A DNA stretch of 64,000 bases from positions 133,392,190 through 133,456,189 of the forward strand of contig CM048553.1 of assembly GCA_026413225.1 (NCBI GenBank), in the 5' to 3' direction. The notes below the pieces were generated by a model. That model was not told the DNA's origin, ran no database searches, and saw only the letters and a list, made by a program, of their open reading frames with translations. This DNA is from Otis tarda. Lineage: Eukaryota > Chordata > Aves > Otidiformes > Otididae. Shown piece by piece: positions 14,119 to 27,112 of the stretch (position 1 is its first letter; every line of letters begins with the position of its first letter). The translations under genes and the position numbers were made by a program.

Positions 14119-15318
14119 AGTCACTTCTATCTTCAAGAAGGAAGACCCAGAGAACTACAGGCTGGTCAGCTTCACCTTGAACCCCAGGAAGGTGATAGAG
14201 CAGCTAATCCTGGAAACCACTTCCAGGCATATGAAGGACAAAGAAATTATCAGGAGTAGTCAGCATGGCTTCACCAAGGCGAAGTCATGCTTGGCCAGCC
14301 TGATGAACTTCGAGGATGAAACGACTAGCCTGGTAGATCAGGGGAGAGCAGTGGATATCCTCTATCTAGACTTCAGGGAAGCCTAGTCGGAAGCCAGTAA
14401 ATGGTGGTGTACCCCAGGGGTCAATACTGGATCCAGTCCTGTTCAGCATCTTTATTAATGATCTGGACGATGGGGCAAAGTGCAGCCCCAGCAAGTTTGC
14501 AGATGACACAAAACCAGGAGGAGTGACAGGTACGCCAGAGGGTCATGCTGCCATTCAGAGGGACCTCGACAGACTGGAGAAATGAGCCAACAGGAACCTC
14601 ATGAAGTTCACCAAGGGGAAGTGCTGGGCACTACCCAGCTGGAAAACAGCTTTGCAGAAAAGTCCCTGGACATCCTGGTGGACACCAAGTTCTACATGAG
14701 CTGGCAATGTGACCTTGCAGCAAAGGTGGCAAGTGGTGTCCTGGGCCACATTAGACAAAGTATTACCAGAACGTGGAAGGAGGTGATCCTGTCCATCTGC
14801 TCAGCACTGGTGAGGCCACACCTGGAGTGCTGGGTCCAGTACAGGAGAGACATGGACATACTGGAGAGAGTCTAACAAAGGGCCATGAAGATGATTAAGG
14901 CACTGGAGCATCTCTCCTACGAGGAAAAGCTGAGAGAGCTAGGACTGGTCAGCCTGGAGAAGAGAAGGCTCAGGGAGGATCTCATCAGTGTCTATAAATA
15001 ACTGAAGGGAGGGTGCAAAGACGACAGAGCCAAGCTCTTCTCAGTGGTGCCCAGTGGACAAGGGGCAATGGGCACACACTGAAACACAAGAGGCTCCCTC
15101 TGAACATCCAGAAACCACTTTTTCACTGTGAGGGTGACAGAGCACTGGCACAGGTTGCCCAGGAAGGTTATGGAGTCTCCCTCCTTCAAGATATTCATAA
15201 AGCTGTCTGGATGTGGTTCTAGGGAACTGGCTCTAGGTGGCCCTGCTTGAGCAGGGGAATTGGACCAGATGAGCTCCAGAGGTCCCTTTCAACCTCAACT
15301 ATCCTGTAGTTCTGTGAT
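14119..15318 (+). mobile_element. CR1 LINE, 5'-truncated and internally deleted
   Basis: A decayed copy of a CR1 non-LTR retrotransposon. Translated pieces match the CR1 ORF2 reverse transcriptase in order: an N-terminal TSIFKK-like stretch, [27 protein letters not shown]-like, the catalytic [15 protein letters not shown], and the C-terminal RGNGHTLKHKRLPLNI region. It ends in the CR1 3' untranslated tail (CCTTTCAACCTCAACTATCC then TGTAGTTCTGTGAT). Frameshifts and stops break the frame repeatedly, and sequence is missing after the LYLDF segment. It starts right behind a 14-base A run and lies antisense within ZNF704 intron 1. It cannot encode a working element. Confidence 0.95.
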
Positions 15319-16488
15319 AAAGAGCAAGCAGCACATCTCTATCTAGTGGTGCACACTTGCATACCTGAAGGCAGCCAACTGATCATTCTCAGTTTAACTC
15401 ATCCTAGACTGAAAACATTCTAGCACATAAGGATCAAAACTGTTAGCGACTCCACCGCACCTCTTTATTCTCACATAGTTACAGTTTTCCAATATAATTC
15501 CTTTTAAGGGCAAAGTGGTTATTCTTGGTCTGTGTTCAACAAAAAAACAACAAAATTACATCAAAAATCCTCAGCAAGTTACTCCCATTCAGTCTGTATT
15601 ATGAGAGAGTGTTACAATCTCACCACCCTTAGCCCTGCCTCCACTAATCCATACTATGTCTAAATTTTTTTAAAAAATTTTAATAATGATGAAAAAAATC
15701 CCAAGTCTAGTTGTGCAGTTTCCACACTAACTTCACTAGCCAGGTTTTCACTCAAGGATTATGAGACACTGAATGAAGTTTGAAATTTAAAAACTAATAA
15801 ATTTTATCTACTTACAAAAACATGGCTAAGTTGTTGGTGTTAATTTCCCTCTCTTGTCTCACCCTTTGGTTGTTCTCCACAACCATCAGCATCCATTTCT
15901 TATCTCTTGTGTTGCTCTTCAACTTCACAGAAGAGGGTGAAGCAGGATTAAGCTTGTTCTGGGTCTGCACACAGCCTAGCCTAAAAGGATCTGGCTCCAA
16001 GATCACAACATGAGTTCTGGTGTTATAATAACTACTAGTATTCATAAAAACGTCTTTATCATTATTAATCTGAGAGGGAACATTTCAGTTTACTCTGCGG
16101 TTAGCATGCAAGTTCCTAATGTGTCTTTGAGATCTCTCCACGGCTAAGTGAATCTGGTATTTGAAGTTTGCATTTTGCAAATTGCCTGTTAAAATATACT
16201 TGCATGCACGAATGAAAGCCAAATTAAATAGCACTTTGCTAATGAAGCAAAAAATAAGTTTGTTTTCCTCAAGATGGGCCTATAATCCACTCAGACAGTA
16301 AAGCTGATTGATTTAAAGGATGACAATAAATTCACACCTAGCTTTTGAGAGAAGGCAGAGAAAAGGAGCAAAGGAACAGAGAGAGAATCAGCCTAGCCAA
16401 ACAACTCATGTAACAGGCAACTGATTTCTTCCAGACAAATTCTGAAGATTCTTCTACATCCTATATATCACACAGATGTCTCTATAGT

Positions 16489-16537
16489 AAAACAAACAAA
16501 CAAACACACCCCCCCAACACGCCCCCCGCCCCCCCCC
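16489..16537. repeat. (AAAC)n followed by C-rich runs (G-runs on minus strand)
   Basis: AAAC units pass into C7 (16509-16515), C6 (16522-16527) and C9 (16529-16537) tracts. On the minus strand, the sense strand of ZNF704, these are G9, G6 and G7 tracts separated by short loops, which fits a G-quadruplex-forming sequence in the pre-mRNA. Confidence 0.85.
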
Positions 16538-19500
16538 AAAGCATACTTTTTACTGGATTAACCTAGACTCCTACCAATATCCGCCATCCCTGCTCCGAAA
16601 CCTTTAGCACAGACTCGCACGTGCTCCAGACTTTGTACTTGTTGCAACTTCCACATTGCAAGGTGGGCAAAACAGAGCCCAACCGGCATGAAGCTGAAAT
16701 CTTGCTTACGCAGCTTGGGCCTTCATATTCTTCCAGTGTCACAGCACGGCTCTCTGGGTGTTTAGTTTTCAGACTCTTCATCTGCTCATTTCTCATGATT
16801 TTGGGACCTGTATATTTGCAAGAACAAACCCATTTGCGGGGAAACTCATCCTTCTGAACTAGCAAGAAGTGCTTACACACAAACCAGTGTCTGGAACGGA
16901 TAATTTCATGGGTGCTTACGGCAAGGTAAAGGGCAGAGATCACGGCAACATAATACTTGAGGAACAGGAGCGGCCCCCGTAGTTAGCTGGGTTAGAAATG
17001 TCCTGTGTCCATAGGCTGAGCCTGGAGACAGAAGTCAGGCTGGAGATGAAGTGGCAGCTCAACTGGGCTAAACAAAAGAAATCACTAATCCCTTTACTAT
17101 TATAACAGCAGAGAAAATATTGCAACATGCTGGCAAGTTATCACAAGCCCATGTTCATCACCAGCCCAAATCCTCAATCATAGTGCTTTAGTGGTGTACA
17201 GGCAACTTGGCGTACCTCTGCGACTTGCAGGGGGGCTTGCTTACCAAATACCAGATGAACTCAGCATCACTGATGGCTCATGAACCCTACTTCATAATCT
17301 TCTCTTCATATAACCAAAAAGAGCTGTTTCCACAGACCAAATTAAGCCCAGTGTGGTACTAACATGGCTACTTGTGGAATCTGAACCAACCTCCATACAA
17401 AAGACAAAACAAACAGGACTGCAAATTAAAGCACGTTTCAAGACAAAGTACCGGTAATTACGCTATTTCTTCTTTTTCGTCTAATTTCAAATGGCTGGAA
17501 ATCTAGATGCAGCCAAAGCAGCAAGTACGGGTTGCACAGAAAGACTTTCACATGCAAAACGAGTCTGTATAATCAGCACCTTGGTGTTATTTGTTTTCCT
17601 GTACAGATGAATGAACTAGTTCTGACAAAGAACCCCAGCACTTCTCAACAAAGCTTTACAAGCTCTAAAAGTCTCTCTGGCTATCCTGCCACTACCCAGC
17701 AGCTACACAGCAGGCTCATGCCTCTTCCAGCATCATGTTAGAATAGCAGGGGGGAAACAGGGCAACAAAAGTGTTCTCCAGCTGGACATCTATATGGCTA
17801 CAGCAATATAAACAAGTAATTTTTTTATCTTCCCTATGATCAACAGTCTCTCTCATTCTCTTTTTTTCGTCATATTTCTTCTCCTTCCAAGACTTTATAA
17901 AGACATCTTACTTCTCCAGTTTCTAAAGTACTTCCTCCTCTCTGTCTACCTCCACACTAAAGAGTGAGAGTCAAGAACAGACCACCAGTGGTGCAGCCAC
18001 ACAGTGGACTTCCTTCTGGTGGAGACAACATGGTTGTAAGACCTTATGATGCTGGTACTTTTTTCAGCTTCACCAAATTCTCAGGTACTTTAAAAAATTT
18101 TAATTCAATTGCAGATGCTATGATGCAATCATCCATATACCACAGGTGCTCCACGGAAGTGACTTTGTGAAGAGCCCATGAAACCTCTAGCTTTAAAACG
18201 CCATTCCACCCAAGGGCACAGACATCTAGTGTACATCTGCATCATCTGTATCTATACCACACACAAAACCACTGTGTGCTGCTTTTTAATTGCATTATCC
18301 GGATAGCATACACTGCAAAACCAGCACCCGGACCACTTTGCTTTCAAGTCTGATTAAATTCTGAAGCTCTTCAGGACGTCTCTTGTTCTGAAGGGTATTG
18401 GATGCTGCAACAATTTATGTCCTCTCTCAGGAGCGGACACCTCTTCAATTACCTTTGCTTCCAGACCCCAGCTCAGAAGGCCAGGTCCGGGATTCAAATG
18501 CTGCTGACCCCACGCCAGTTCTCCATTTTGCTGGAATCCCATCTGACAAACCACAGCCAGATCGTGCCAGCCCTACTACCCTTCCGTGGTTTTGCAGTTG
18601 GACTTCTGCATTCATTTTATGCCCACTTCTCTCACGTGTAATCTGTTGGTTTAAAATTACTTGGAAGAATCCTTAGATCAAGCTTTATGTACTCCTACAG
18701 TAACAATCCCTACAGAAATGAAAGACAATTTCTTTAAAATGTTCAATTATAACAGTTTTCTTAGTTTATAGAACTCAAAAGTAAACAGTGAAAGCAAAAA
18801 CCAAGCAGGTCATGACAGTCAAAAATGTTCTTCCAAAGTGGGTAAATACCTCCACCTGGTTACCAAAGATGACTTGAGAGTTTATTACATACACTAAAAG
18901 TAGCCTAATATGCATTACTGCACTCATCTCATCTATAAGGCAGATTTACTGTCCAGAGAAGTAAAATTCATGCAAGCACGATGTTCTTATGTGCACGTAC
19001 AGCCTTAAATGCAAGGCAGAAATACCAGCAACCTGTACTTACATTAACACACCTACTACTTGAAAGCATGTCGAGGGCTGACAAAGAGAACAGAACACTC
19101 CGACAACCCACATTACATGCAGATTATACCTATGTAACACAGTTGGTATTTCAGGTTATTATGTTTCATTTGAAAATTTCATGCTTTTTTCCTTTTTGGT
19201 ACACAGGGGAAGTTTCCCTAAGCTTCCTCTACCACTTGGAGTATCAGAGCAATGAGGAGACTGATGGGACCAGAAGCCCGTTATGGTCCCCTTCATCCTC
19301 AGGCTACCAGTCACGTGTCAAAAGGTTTTGTAAGCAACCAAGCTGTCCCAGCCCGTCAGGCCTCAGTAGTATGGATGGTCTGACCCAGTCAGATCACAAC
19401 TACACCTCCTGGCCTTCAACAGACTGACTGAAGAGCTACACAGACAGGATCCAATGACCCAACTGGGACAGATTTACCCTGTCACTGCTATATCAAATTT

Positions 19501-19697
19501 GCTCTAATACAATATAGGAATAAATTATATTTCAGCTGCTCCTTTGGGGATTTTTTTCTTTTTTTGGGAACTTGTTTGGTTTGGTTTTGTTGTCCGTTTT
19601 TTCCCTTCTTTGGATACAGGAAGACCCCAGTGGTAATGTGGCACTACTACTAGGCCAACTCTGATCTCTTGTTAAGTAAAAATCATTATCTAGATTT

Positions 19698-19720
19698 AAA
19701 ACAAACAAACAAACAAAAAA
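19698..19720. repeat. (AAAC)n microsatellite
   Basis: Short perfect AAAC repeat in ZNF704 intron 1, shortly before the promoter CpG island. Confidence 0.9.
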
Positions 19721-19899
19721 GAATGCAAATGGATACGCTTTAAACTTTCATACACATTTAGTTTCCATAACCGGTGCACACCTATCACATTAATCCTCTG
19801 CAGACCTACACACAGACCTAACCCTACTACCCGGGTTATTCCAAGAGAAAAATAATTACAGAAACGCCCCCACGATAAAATAATTAAGCCAAACTCTGC

Positions 19900-21450
19900 G
19901 GGACCTCAGCCTGCCCGCCTTCAGCGGGTTGCTCCAAACCCCTCCGAGCTGCCAGGACTGCCCGAGCACACGCTTCCACGGGCTGTCCATCCGGCCTCCG
20001 CACGGTACTGCCGCACGCAGAAACTTTCCACGAGCCGCCCACCCGTGTCCCCTTCGCCACGGCCCCCCGCCCCCGCAGGAGCCCTCCAGCGCCCTGCCCG
20101 CCACCGGGCCGCCCCACAGCCCCGTCACGCGCCGGTCCCCGCTGGAAAACAACTCTGCAAACGGCCGGGATGAACACCCTTCACCCCCTCAGCCCTGCTG
20201 CCGCGCACTTCGCCCAGGGAAGTCTTTATTCCCCGTACTCAAACTACTGCAGGCTCCCCACACACGCCCCCTTTTTAGCCACCCGCACCGGCCGCCCTCG
20301 GGGCCCCGCAACCACCCCCCTATCCCGGACCGGCGGGCCGCAGCGGGCACCAGCCTCCTCTGGGACTTGTTGAGTGCGGGCCCGTCCGGCCCCGGCCCCC
20401 CCGCAGAACCCCAGCCGCAGGCCGCCCGCCCGGGGCGGGGCACAGTGGCCGCCACCACCGCTCCCCCCAACCCGGCCCGGGGCAGCGGCCGGCCCGGCCC
20501 AGCCTGCCGCCGCCACCGCCCTCACCCCGGCGGGACGCACCTTCAGGCTGCCCCGGAGGGGGCCCTTGCCGTGGCCGGTCAGCGCCGGGGGGGGGCTCCC
20601 CAGGCCGCCCTCCTCCTCCTCCTCTTCCTCTTCCACCTCCACCACCACGTCCTCGTCCTCGTCCTCCTCCTCCAGCGCCGCGGCGGAGCCCTCCCGCCGG
20701 GGCGGCCTCCAGGCGCTGTCGGGTTTGGGGGGCCGGACCCCATCCGCCTGCGCGGCCGCCGGCCCCGCGCTCAGCCGCCGGCTGCCCATGCTGGAGCGCT
20801 TGGCCAGGCGCCGCGCCTGCATGGTGCCTCCGCCCGCCGGCCCGGCCCGGCCCGCCTCCCGCCGCGCTCAGCCCCGGCTGCGGGCAGCGGCAGCGCCGAG
20901 CCCAAGGGGCGGCGGCGGCGGCGGCAGCGGCGCTCACCGGGGGGCGGCGGTGGGTGTGTGCGGCGGGCGCGCCGCGGCCATGGGAGCCCGCGGGCGCGGC
21001 GAGGCGGGCCCGGTGCCGGCGCGGCCGCCCCGCCGCTCGCCCACCTGCTCCCACCGCCCTCTTCCCTCCCTCTCTTCCTCCTCCTCCGCTACCGGCCTGC
21101 CCTGCCCGCCCGGCCCGGCCCGGCGCGGGGTCCGCTCCCGCTCGCCCTTCCTCGCCGCCGCCGGTCCCCGGCACCAAAACCCGGACTGGATTCCCGCCGA
21201 GCGCGGCTCCGCCAGGCGCTGCCTCCCCCCCGCAGCCGCCGGCCGGTGTCTTTGCGGGGCAGTGGCGGCCCCCGCCGCCGACCTGCTCCGCTCCCGCTAC
21301 GCCAGGGAAGCGGGGTGCGACCCCCTCCTTGCCGCCGCACCCCCCCGCCGGCCTTTAGACTGGTGTGTGGGGCCAGGGTGCCCGGCAGCCTCCGCAGGCG
21401 GGACCGACTGCCAGATGTCCTGGGCCTGGGGAAATAAAATTAATTCACCT
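19900..21450 (-). promoter_or_regulatory. ZNF704: CpG-island promoter of ZNF704
   Basis: A dense block of CpG, far richer in G+C than the AT-rich flanks, encloses coding exon 1. Upstream of the ATG, on the minus strand, about 550-600 bases (20823 to about 21420) would hold the 5' untranslated region and core promoter, with many GC boxes and no TATA box I can identify. The exact start site cannot be read from sequence. Long open frames on both strands here (up to about 500 codons on the plus strand) arise because GC-rich DNA lacks stop codons; their products are Pro/Ala/Arg/Gly-rich with no domain. Confidence 0.85.
20541..20822 (-). CDS. ZNF704: ZNF704 coding exon 1 (N-terminus)
   Basis: Encodes the first 94 residues. 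The protein begins MQARRLAKRSSMGSRR, the characteristic basic start of ZNF704. The ATG sits in GCACCATGC, with A at -3, a good initiation context. Residues 50-71 are a strongly acidic run (EEEDEDED, then VVVEVEEEEEEEE) also known from mammals; it is encoded by imperfect GAG/GAC triplets. The exon ends GPLRGSLK with donor AAG|GTGCGT in phase 0, joining exon 2's AASIKREM. From memory the Ala/Pro-rich N-terminus is longer in mammals, so the bird form appears shorter. The region is probably disordered. The role as a nuclear transcription regulator is inferred from the family. Confidence 0.95.
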
Positions 21451-22640
21451 CTCCCCAAAAACATCTGAAATGGGGGGAGAGGGGGGGGAGCTGAGAAGAG
21501 ACCAGGGTTTTTAGAGACAAAAAACCAAAGGAGAGCGATCTATAACCTGTTGAGGAGAAAATCATCCAGGATGGACAGGGAAATAACTTCCAGTTTAATT
21601 TGTAGTACGTCTGCACTTTAAGCTTTAAAATACCTTTCTAAAAAGTTTTTTTTTTTTAATTAAATTACTTTATTTCAAAACAGAGTTTGATGTTATTCCG
21701 GTCACTATTTAAATTCATTATAGGCTTCTATACCATTTATTAAAGCCTCCTGAGATTTATTTAGTTACAATGAAGGTTGTCACATGCTTTTCCTAACCTC
21801 TTCCTCTACAAATAAGTTTTAAGCCTGTATTTACATATTATTTTTGAGCCATATATATATTCTTTTGCATTTGCAACGTAATTACAGTAATTTCCTTTTT
21901 AGTGTTCAGTACCTTTCTCCCCATGCATTCTGGTTTCGAGACATGCCAACAGGCCAAGTGGACACATAACATGTCAGCATGGGGCCAAGCTTCACCTCTA
22001 AGGGTAGGTTAATTTGCCCCTGTCAAAAAATAATTGAATAATAATATTCATTTTGGAACATAGCATGCAGTGCTTTCTATGCAAGAAATTATAGATAATA
22101 CAGTACCCATTCTTCAAGAAATAATAAACTTAAGTTGTTTCAATTTTCTCAACCCAGCCCCAGTTGTCTTCATTAATTCTTTCAAGGTCTCCAGAGAATG
22201 TGCCTCTGGACAAGACCTGCACCAGAACTGCTAGCAAATTCTGGCATATCAGGTCTTCCAGCAGTATTTCCCCACCCATCTCAAAGCGACGTTTCCAGAT
22301 GTTTTACCACGGCTTCGATCAGCTGCACTGCAATGTCAGCGCAGCCCCATCGCACAGCCAAAGCCCCTGGTACGCACTGCCACGAGATGTCCCGTCTTTT
22401 TTCCTTCCACTGCATGAGCATGTAGCTTCTTGATACCTGGTTAGTGGATCAGTTATGGGTTTTTGAAGCTGATGTTGCATGAAGGATAGATTTGTGGAAG
22501 AAAAAAAAAGGATAAATGCTTTCAAGTTCTATTGCTACATTGTATTTTCAGAATTAAGGTTTAGATTTGACAAAAAAAAAAAGTTACACTTAAGTTTTGC
22601 TAAAAACATGAATTTGAATGGTATTCTCAGTTCCTTCATA

Positions 22641-22675
22641 CTGAAGGATATATTGAAGGATATACTGAAGATATT
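22641..22675. repeat. 12-bp tandem repeat, about three copies
   Basis: Units CTGAAGGATATA, TTGAAGGATATA and CTGAAGATATT follow one another. A small unexpanded minisatellite without a recognised function. Confidence 0.85.
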
Positions 22676-25499
22676 CATACCTCAGAGGCATGGAAATGGA
22701 ATCATTCCAATACCTCCTAGTATTAAAATTATTTAAAATATTTTGTATCATTTGAACACCACCTAAATCTAACAGTGATCTTCCGTAGTGGCCTGTGTTC
22801 ACAGTTATCTGAACCATAATGACGTCACTGCAGGTCCCATTCCTATCTGCTGCATACTGGGATAGATGTTGAGAGATTTCCTTGAGTTTTTCAAAGGTCT
22901 GTATGTTTTAATTGTAGCAAGAACAGAGTAAAAATTAGAAATGATATACACCGAATGTGTTACCACTGAATCAGATTATATGTGCTAGCATGAACACGGC
23001 AAATAACAGAGTGGGGACCAAAGAATGTCTTGTAGAAAATAGCGATGATAAAGGATTGTTGGGCTTGCCCAGATGTCTGCTAACTTCCATGGCACCTCAC
23101 ACTTCAGCCATCCCTTTGAACCCTGTATTCGGCCCTTTTGCCAGGTTAATCCTGACCCCCTGTAGACACAGCTGCCTTGACGCCTCCTGCCCTGAGGTTT
23201 TGGTGAGTGAATGTAAAAGCAGAGCTTGTTAACCAATCGCCAGGCTTTTAGTTGTTCGTTCAGCATCAATGGTCTCCAAAATTACTAGCTGGGTTCTCCA
23301 GTTTGGGAGCACTGTGGCAGAAGGGAGAAAAGGGAGGCTCAGACAGGTTCTTAGGGATGCAGAAAAGATCCCAGGCCTGCCTGCCTGTGGAAGGTTGGTC
23401 CATCCTCCAGGACACTGCCTCTTCTCCCCCAGGACTCGGGTGGGCCATGGCCCCTCAGCTCTCCAAGCAGAGTGGGAACGCCCTGCAAAAGCTAGGCAGG
23501 GCCACCGAGGAAGAGTGTAACCAAATTCTGGTGGAGGGAGAGGAGGCAAAATAGTTTTGGGGTCAGGAGGCAAAAGGAAGGGCAGTCCAGAGTTCACTGA
23601 GCAAGGCAAAGGGGTTTAGAGAATACTGACTTTTGATTAGTAATCTGAGCTGCTAATGCTTTTTACTCCTGCTGGGTTACCAAATGTAATGAGAAGCCAG
23701 TGTTGACAACTCTGCAACAGATTGGTTAAAGATTTCTAGCACTTCCCAGGCGAGCCAGATTGGAGCTGTAGTAAGAATAACTTCTCTCACAATATTTGAT
23801 ACAAACAAAAGATAGAAATGACTGTTTGCTCCATTTCTTCCAGTCTGTCTGACTTGCAGTATGAATGGAGCTGAAGCTGAACCCATATTGCCCTTTCAGT
23901 GCTTCCCAGGGGAGTTAAATTATGGAGAAAGTTTTCTAAGGACAGTCAGGGAGTCCTAGATACAGTCCTCCTCACTATCTTTACATTCACAAATAGTTAA
24001 GGGTCAAACACAAGCCATAATGCACTATCACCCATCAACATTTTTTTTCCCCGAGACTCAGTCTTAGCACTCTTGGGGTGAACTGCTGAACAATTCTGGC
24101 CCGTAGCCACGTCCTGACATCGAGTCAATTCTCATGATACACGGGGTAATATGGTAACACTTAGCTAAACAGAGATAGCTCACGATTGTATTACAGCATA
24201 ATATGCTGCTAACGAAAGTACGGGCTCTGGCTGTAACAACAACTGTTTACATGTCAATGATTTCCAAGCTTATTAAAAGTTAATGTGCACATTCACACTC
24301 CCTTTGAGTATACAGCTTTCCAACACAGCAGAAGCGTTTCAGATGCTTCTTCGCCTCTAACCTTAGCAATCAGTTCGTATTTCCAAAAGAGAAATGTTTC
24401 TCTCTCTCTGAAGACATATGAGACAATTCCAATGATAAGTATATATAAGCCTATATATCTCCCTCCAGAAGTTCTAGAACAGTCTGTGAAAGTGAATTAC
24501 AGAAACAGCTTTGCAGTTCATCTTGAATAATTATTGTCTAACTTGCTTCAGTAAATCCACTGGGCAGTTCTGTGCACCAGCCACAGGAAAAAATCTAGCT
24601 TTCCCTGGCACTGCCTTAACTAGTCTATACTGATTATGTCTGATGGGTTTTCTTAGGACACATACTTTTCCCGTGAGAGAGTCCATCTCTCATTTTAAAT
24701 ATAATTAATTACTGATCTGTTTGACATTTTGTTTCATTCAGCTGCTGCTACTTTACACTGTGAGCGTGACTGCAGGCAAAGCTTGCCTGACACCAAGCTG
24801 GGTAAAGAGTCCCCTTTGCTTTGAAAAGCGGAGATTCTGCCATAGTGCTCAGGGAGGCACTACTCAGTAACCACCTCACTCGCTGGTCCCAGAACTGCTT
24901 CCATCAGGGACAACTGGTCAGAAATGCAGCTGCCAGCAGAAACCAGCACTAGCCACGGCTTACAAGTGCTAGTACCGGTGTGCTTTAGCTTGCCTTGTGG
25001 GAGCAGCCGGATACATTGCAGTGTGCGTTTTGCTGGACCATCCAGAATCCTGCCTCGGCTATCTCCACCTTTTTTTTTTTTTTAATTCTTTTTTTTCCAA
25101 TGTGCCTACAAGGAAAGAAAACATTTCTTGATTTATTTTCTTTAGTCTCTGAATATTTTTCCCCTTGTCCATAAATGCCAGCTTTTTATTACTAGAGGCA
25201 AGATCCTCTTTGCTCCTAGACTGACGCTATGCTTCAGTTCCTTACCTTTAAAAAAAAGTCTAGCAGCAAAGAAACTCCCAATTTTCCACGTATTTAATCA
25301 CCACTTTTTTTTTTAAACATAACCTGCTCGAGTAGTCATTCACTTTTCACTTTTTAGCGCACAACAAATGTATTTGTTTGAGCTTTAGTATTCAAACCAG
25401 CATGTGTGCTAACCATGTGTCTGTTCCACTTCTCTCGTAATCCCAGGCATCTGAGCCCCTGCCAACTTCTTTATCTGGGGACCTGCCTTCTCCACACCC

Positions 25500-25900
25500 C
25501 CTTTGTAAACTTTGCATTTGTTTTGCTTTATAGTGATCATTGAAGTTCTCACTCCAGCTGGGAGGACAGTCAGGCACCTTCAAGAACAAGGGAATGATTG
25601 ACATTATTAGGCAGAAAATTGTCTACCAGATGCTGCTCAAAAGGAGAGGTGGCAACCTTCTGACCCCTTTCTCAGTAAGCGAAATCGTCGCTTCTGTGAC
25701 ATGCCTCTGCCCCACTCATCAACGGAGCGGGGAGCACAAGGTCACTTCTGCGTCTGGCTGTTGTGCAGTGAAATGCCACCCTGCTGAGAAGGCTACGCCT
25801 TCTGCTCGACGGAGGTTCCAGCGCCAGCCATGTATTGGAATGAAGCGGCAAAACTCATCAGCCATTATGCATCACTCTGTTCAGTTACTGCTCTGAAATA
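25500..25900. promoter_or_regulatory. CpG-retaining intergenic element, candidate enhancer
   Basis: About 4.7 kb upstream of the ZNF704 start codon, a unique 400-base stretch keeps CpG sites (AGCGAAATCGTCG, CAACGGAGCGG, CTACGCC, CTCGACGG, CAGCGCC) amid CpG-poor DNA. A 118-codon plus-strand frame spans it but resembles no protein I know. Conserved regulatory DNA is the more likely reading; inferred only. Confidence 0.3.
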
Positions 25901-27090
25901 TTTACTAGTTCTGAATATTCTTACTAAATAATCCGGAAGGGAATTCCGGATAGTCCATCCTTGGACTGCGAGAGAATGAGCATCAACCAGAACTGTACAA
26001 CTTTTTTAAAACCCCTTTCCGAAGTTTTTGCTATTGTGGATAAGCATTTCACACAATTTGCACCTTTACATCTCTTAAACAGTGTTGGTTCCCAGAAAAA
26101 CAGGCCAGCTCATCAGTTTCATGCTAGTACTTATACAATAATTACAGTTCTGCTTTTTTAAAAATTCAAGAGTCTGAGAAAGCCAAAGGGATGAAATTGA
26201 AAAAAAATATGAGTAACATTTTTTTTTTACTTAATTAGCCTAGGCTCACCACCAAGGAAAAAAAAAAGAGAGCAAGAGAAACACTTTTTCTTAACAAATG
26301 TAGCACAGGGAAAAAAAAAAAACAAAAAACAGTCTACACTGAAGGCAGAAACACAGAAAACATAGGCCTCTGTAATGCAAACATTTGAGCACATAACAGA
26401 AATAACTGTATATATATACACACAGTTTTTTTTTTTAATGCAAAAAAAACTATTTGAGGGGAGTTTTGAAGTTGTTTGTGCTCACTCATGTATGGTAACA
26501 GCAACGTGTGTGAATAACAACCCCTAAAATGACACCGGAATTAAGGAAGGATATAGAAAAGGAAAGATGATAATTGAAATACTATTTTAAGTAAGTGTAT
26601 TCATTAATTGTCTTAATTTAGGTGGAACTTCCCATGTAAGTTAGATTAAACATATATTAAGAAAACTGTAAGATTGACATGTCAACTTCCTCTTTCTCAG
26701 TGAAATGTCAAAGAACTCAGCTTGACACTTAGAGTCAAGGCTAAATCTGCAGAGGTAGCAATTACAAAGAAAATAACTAGCTGTTCCTTTCAAAATGAAC
26801 AAATTAAATCAGGCACTCAGGAAAACATAAATATTACAAGACCACATAAAACAGTACTTACAGACTCACTTTTTACATGGCAACTTCACTGTAAATCTCG
26901 TGGAACTGAGGAAAAAAAACTATATAGCTGTCAGTCGACACCAGCAATAAAAATAGTTACTCTAATAAACTAAGCAATGGGGACAATTTTATTTTGATCA
27001 CCTTGCTATCTATAATAAGATAGTATAGTTTTATTTGCATAAATTCTTAATGCTGGACATGAATGCTCTACTTTGAAAACGGCACTCTAC

Positions 27091-27112
27091 TTTTTTTTTT
27101 TTTTTTTTTTTT
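27091..27112. repeat. Poly(T) tract, T22
   Basis: Twenty-two uninterrupted T. No retroposon body adjoins it on either strand that I can recognise. Confidence 0.95.

Larger units (their letters stand above)
1338..20540 (-). other. ZNF704: ZNF704 intron 1 (19.2 kb)
   Basis: Bounded by the exon 1 donor AAG|GTGCGT and the exon 2 acceptor TTTTACAG on the minus strand. The contents are mostly unique, AT-rich DNA with no exon I can support. The CR1 copy, simple repeats and CpG-retaining stretches are listed separately. The longest open frames inside it (for example about 5.0-5.7 kb plus and 18.98-19.43 kb plus) look like chance: they match no family and have no splice framework or codon bias I recognise. 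Confidence 0.9.

Noticed and set aside
14177..14875. Open frames with reverse-transcriptase-like text as a host gene
   Set aside because: They are fragments of a decayed CR1 retrotransposon with stops, frameshifts and deletions, not a gene or a virus.
20320..21177. 285-codon minus-strand frame overlapping ZNF704 exon 1
   Set aside because: It opens at TTG, not ATG, and runs in another frame across the real exon; a shadow of the CpG island.
19929..21468. Very long plus-strand open frames (502 and 364 codons) over the first CpG island
   Set aside because: GC-rich DNA has few stops. The products are Pro/Ala/Arg-rich without domains, and the strand opposite to ZNF704 exon 1 explains the composition.
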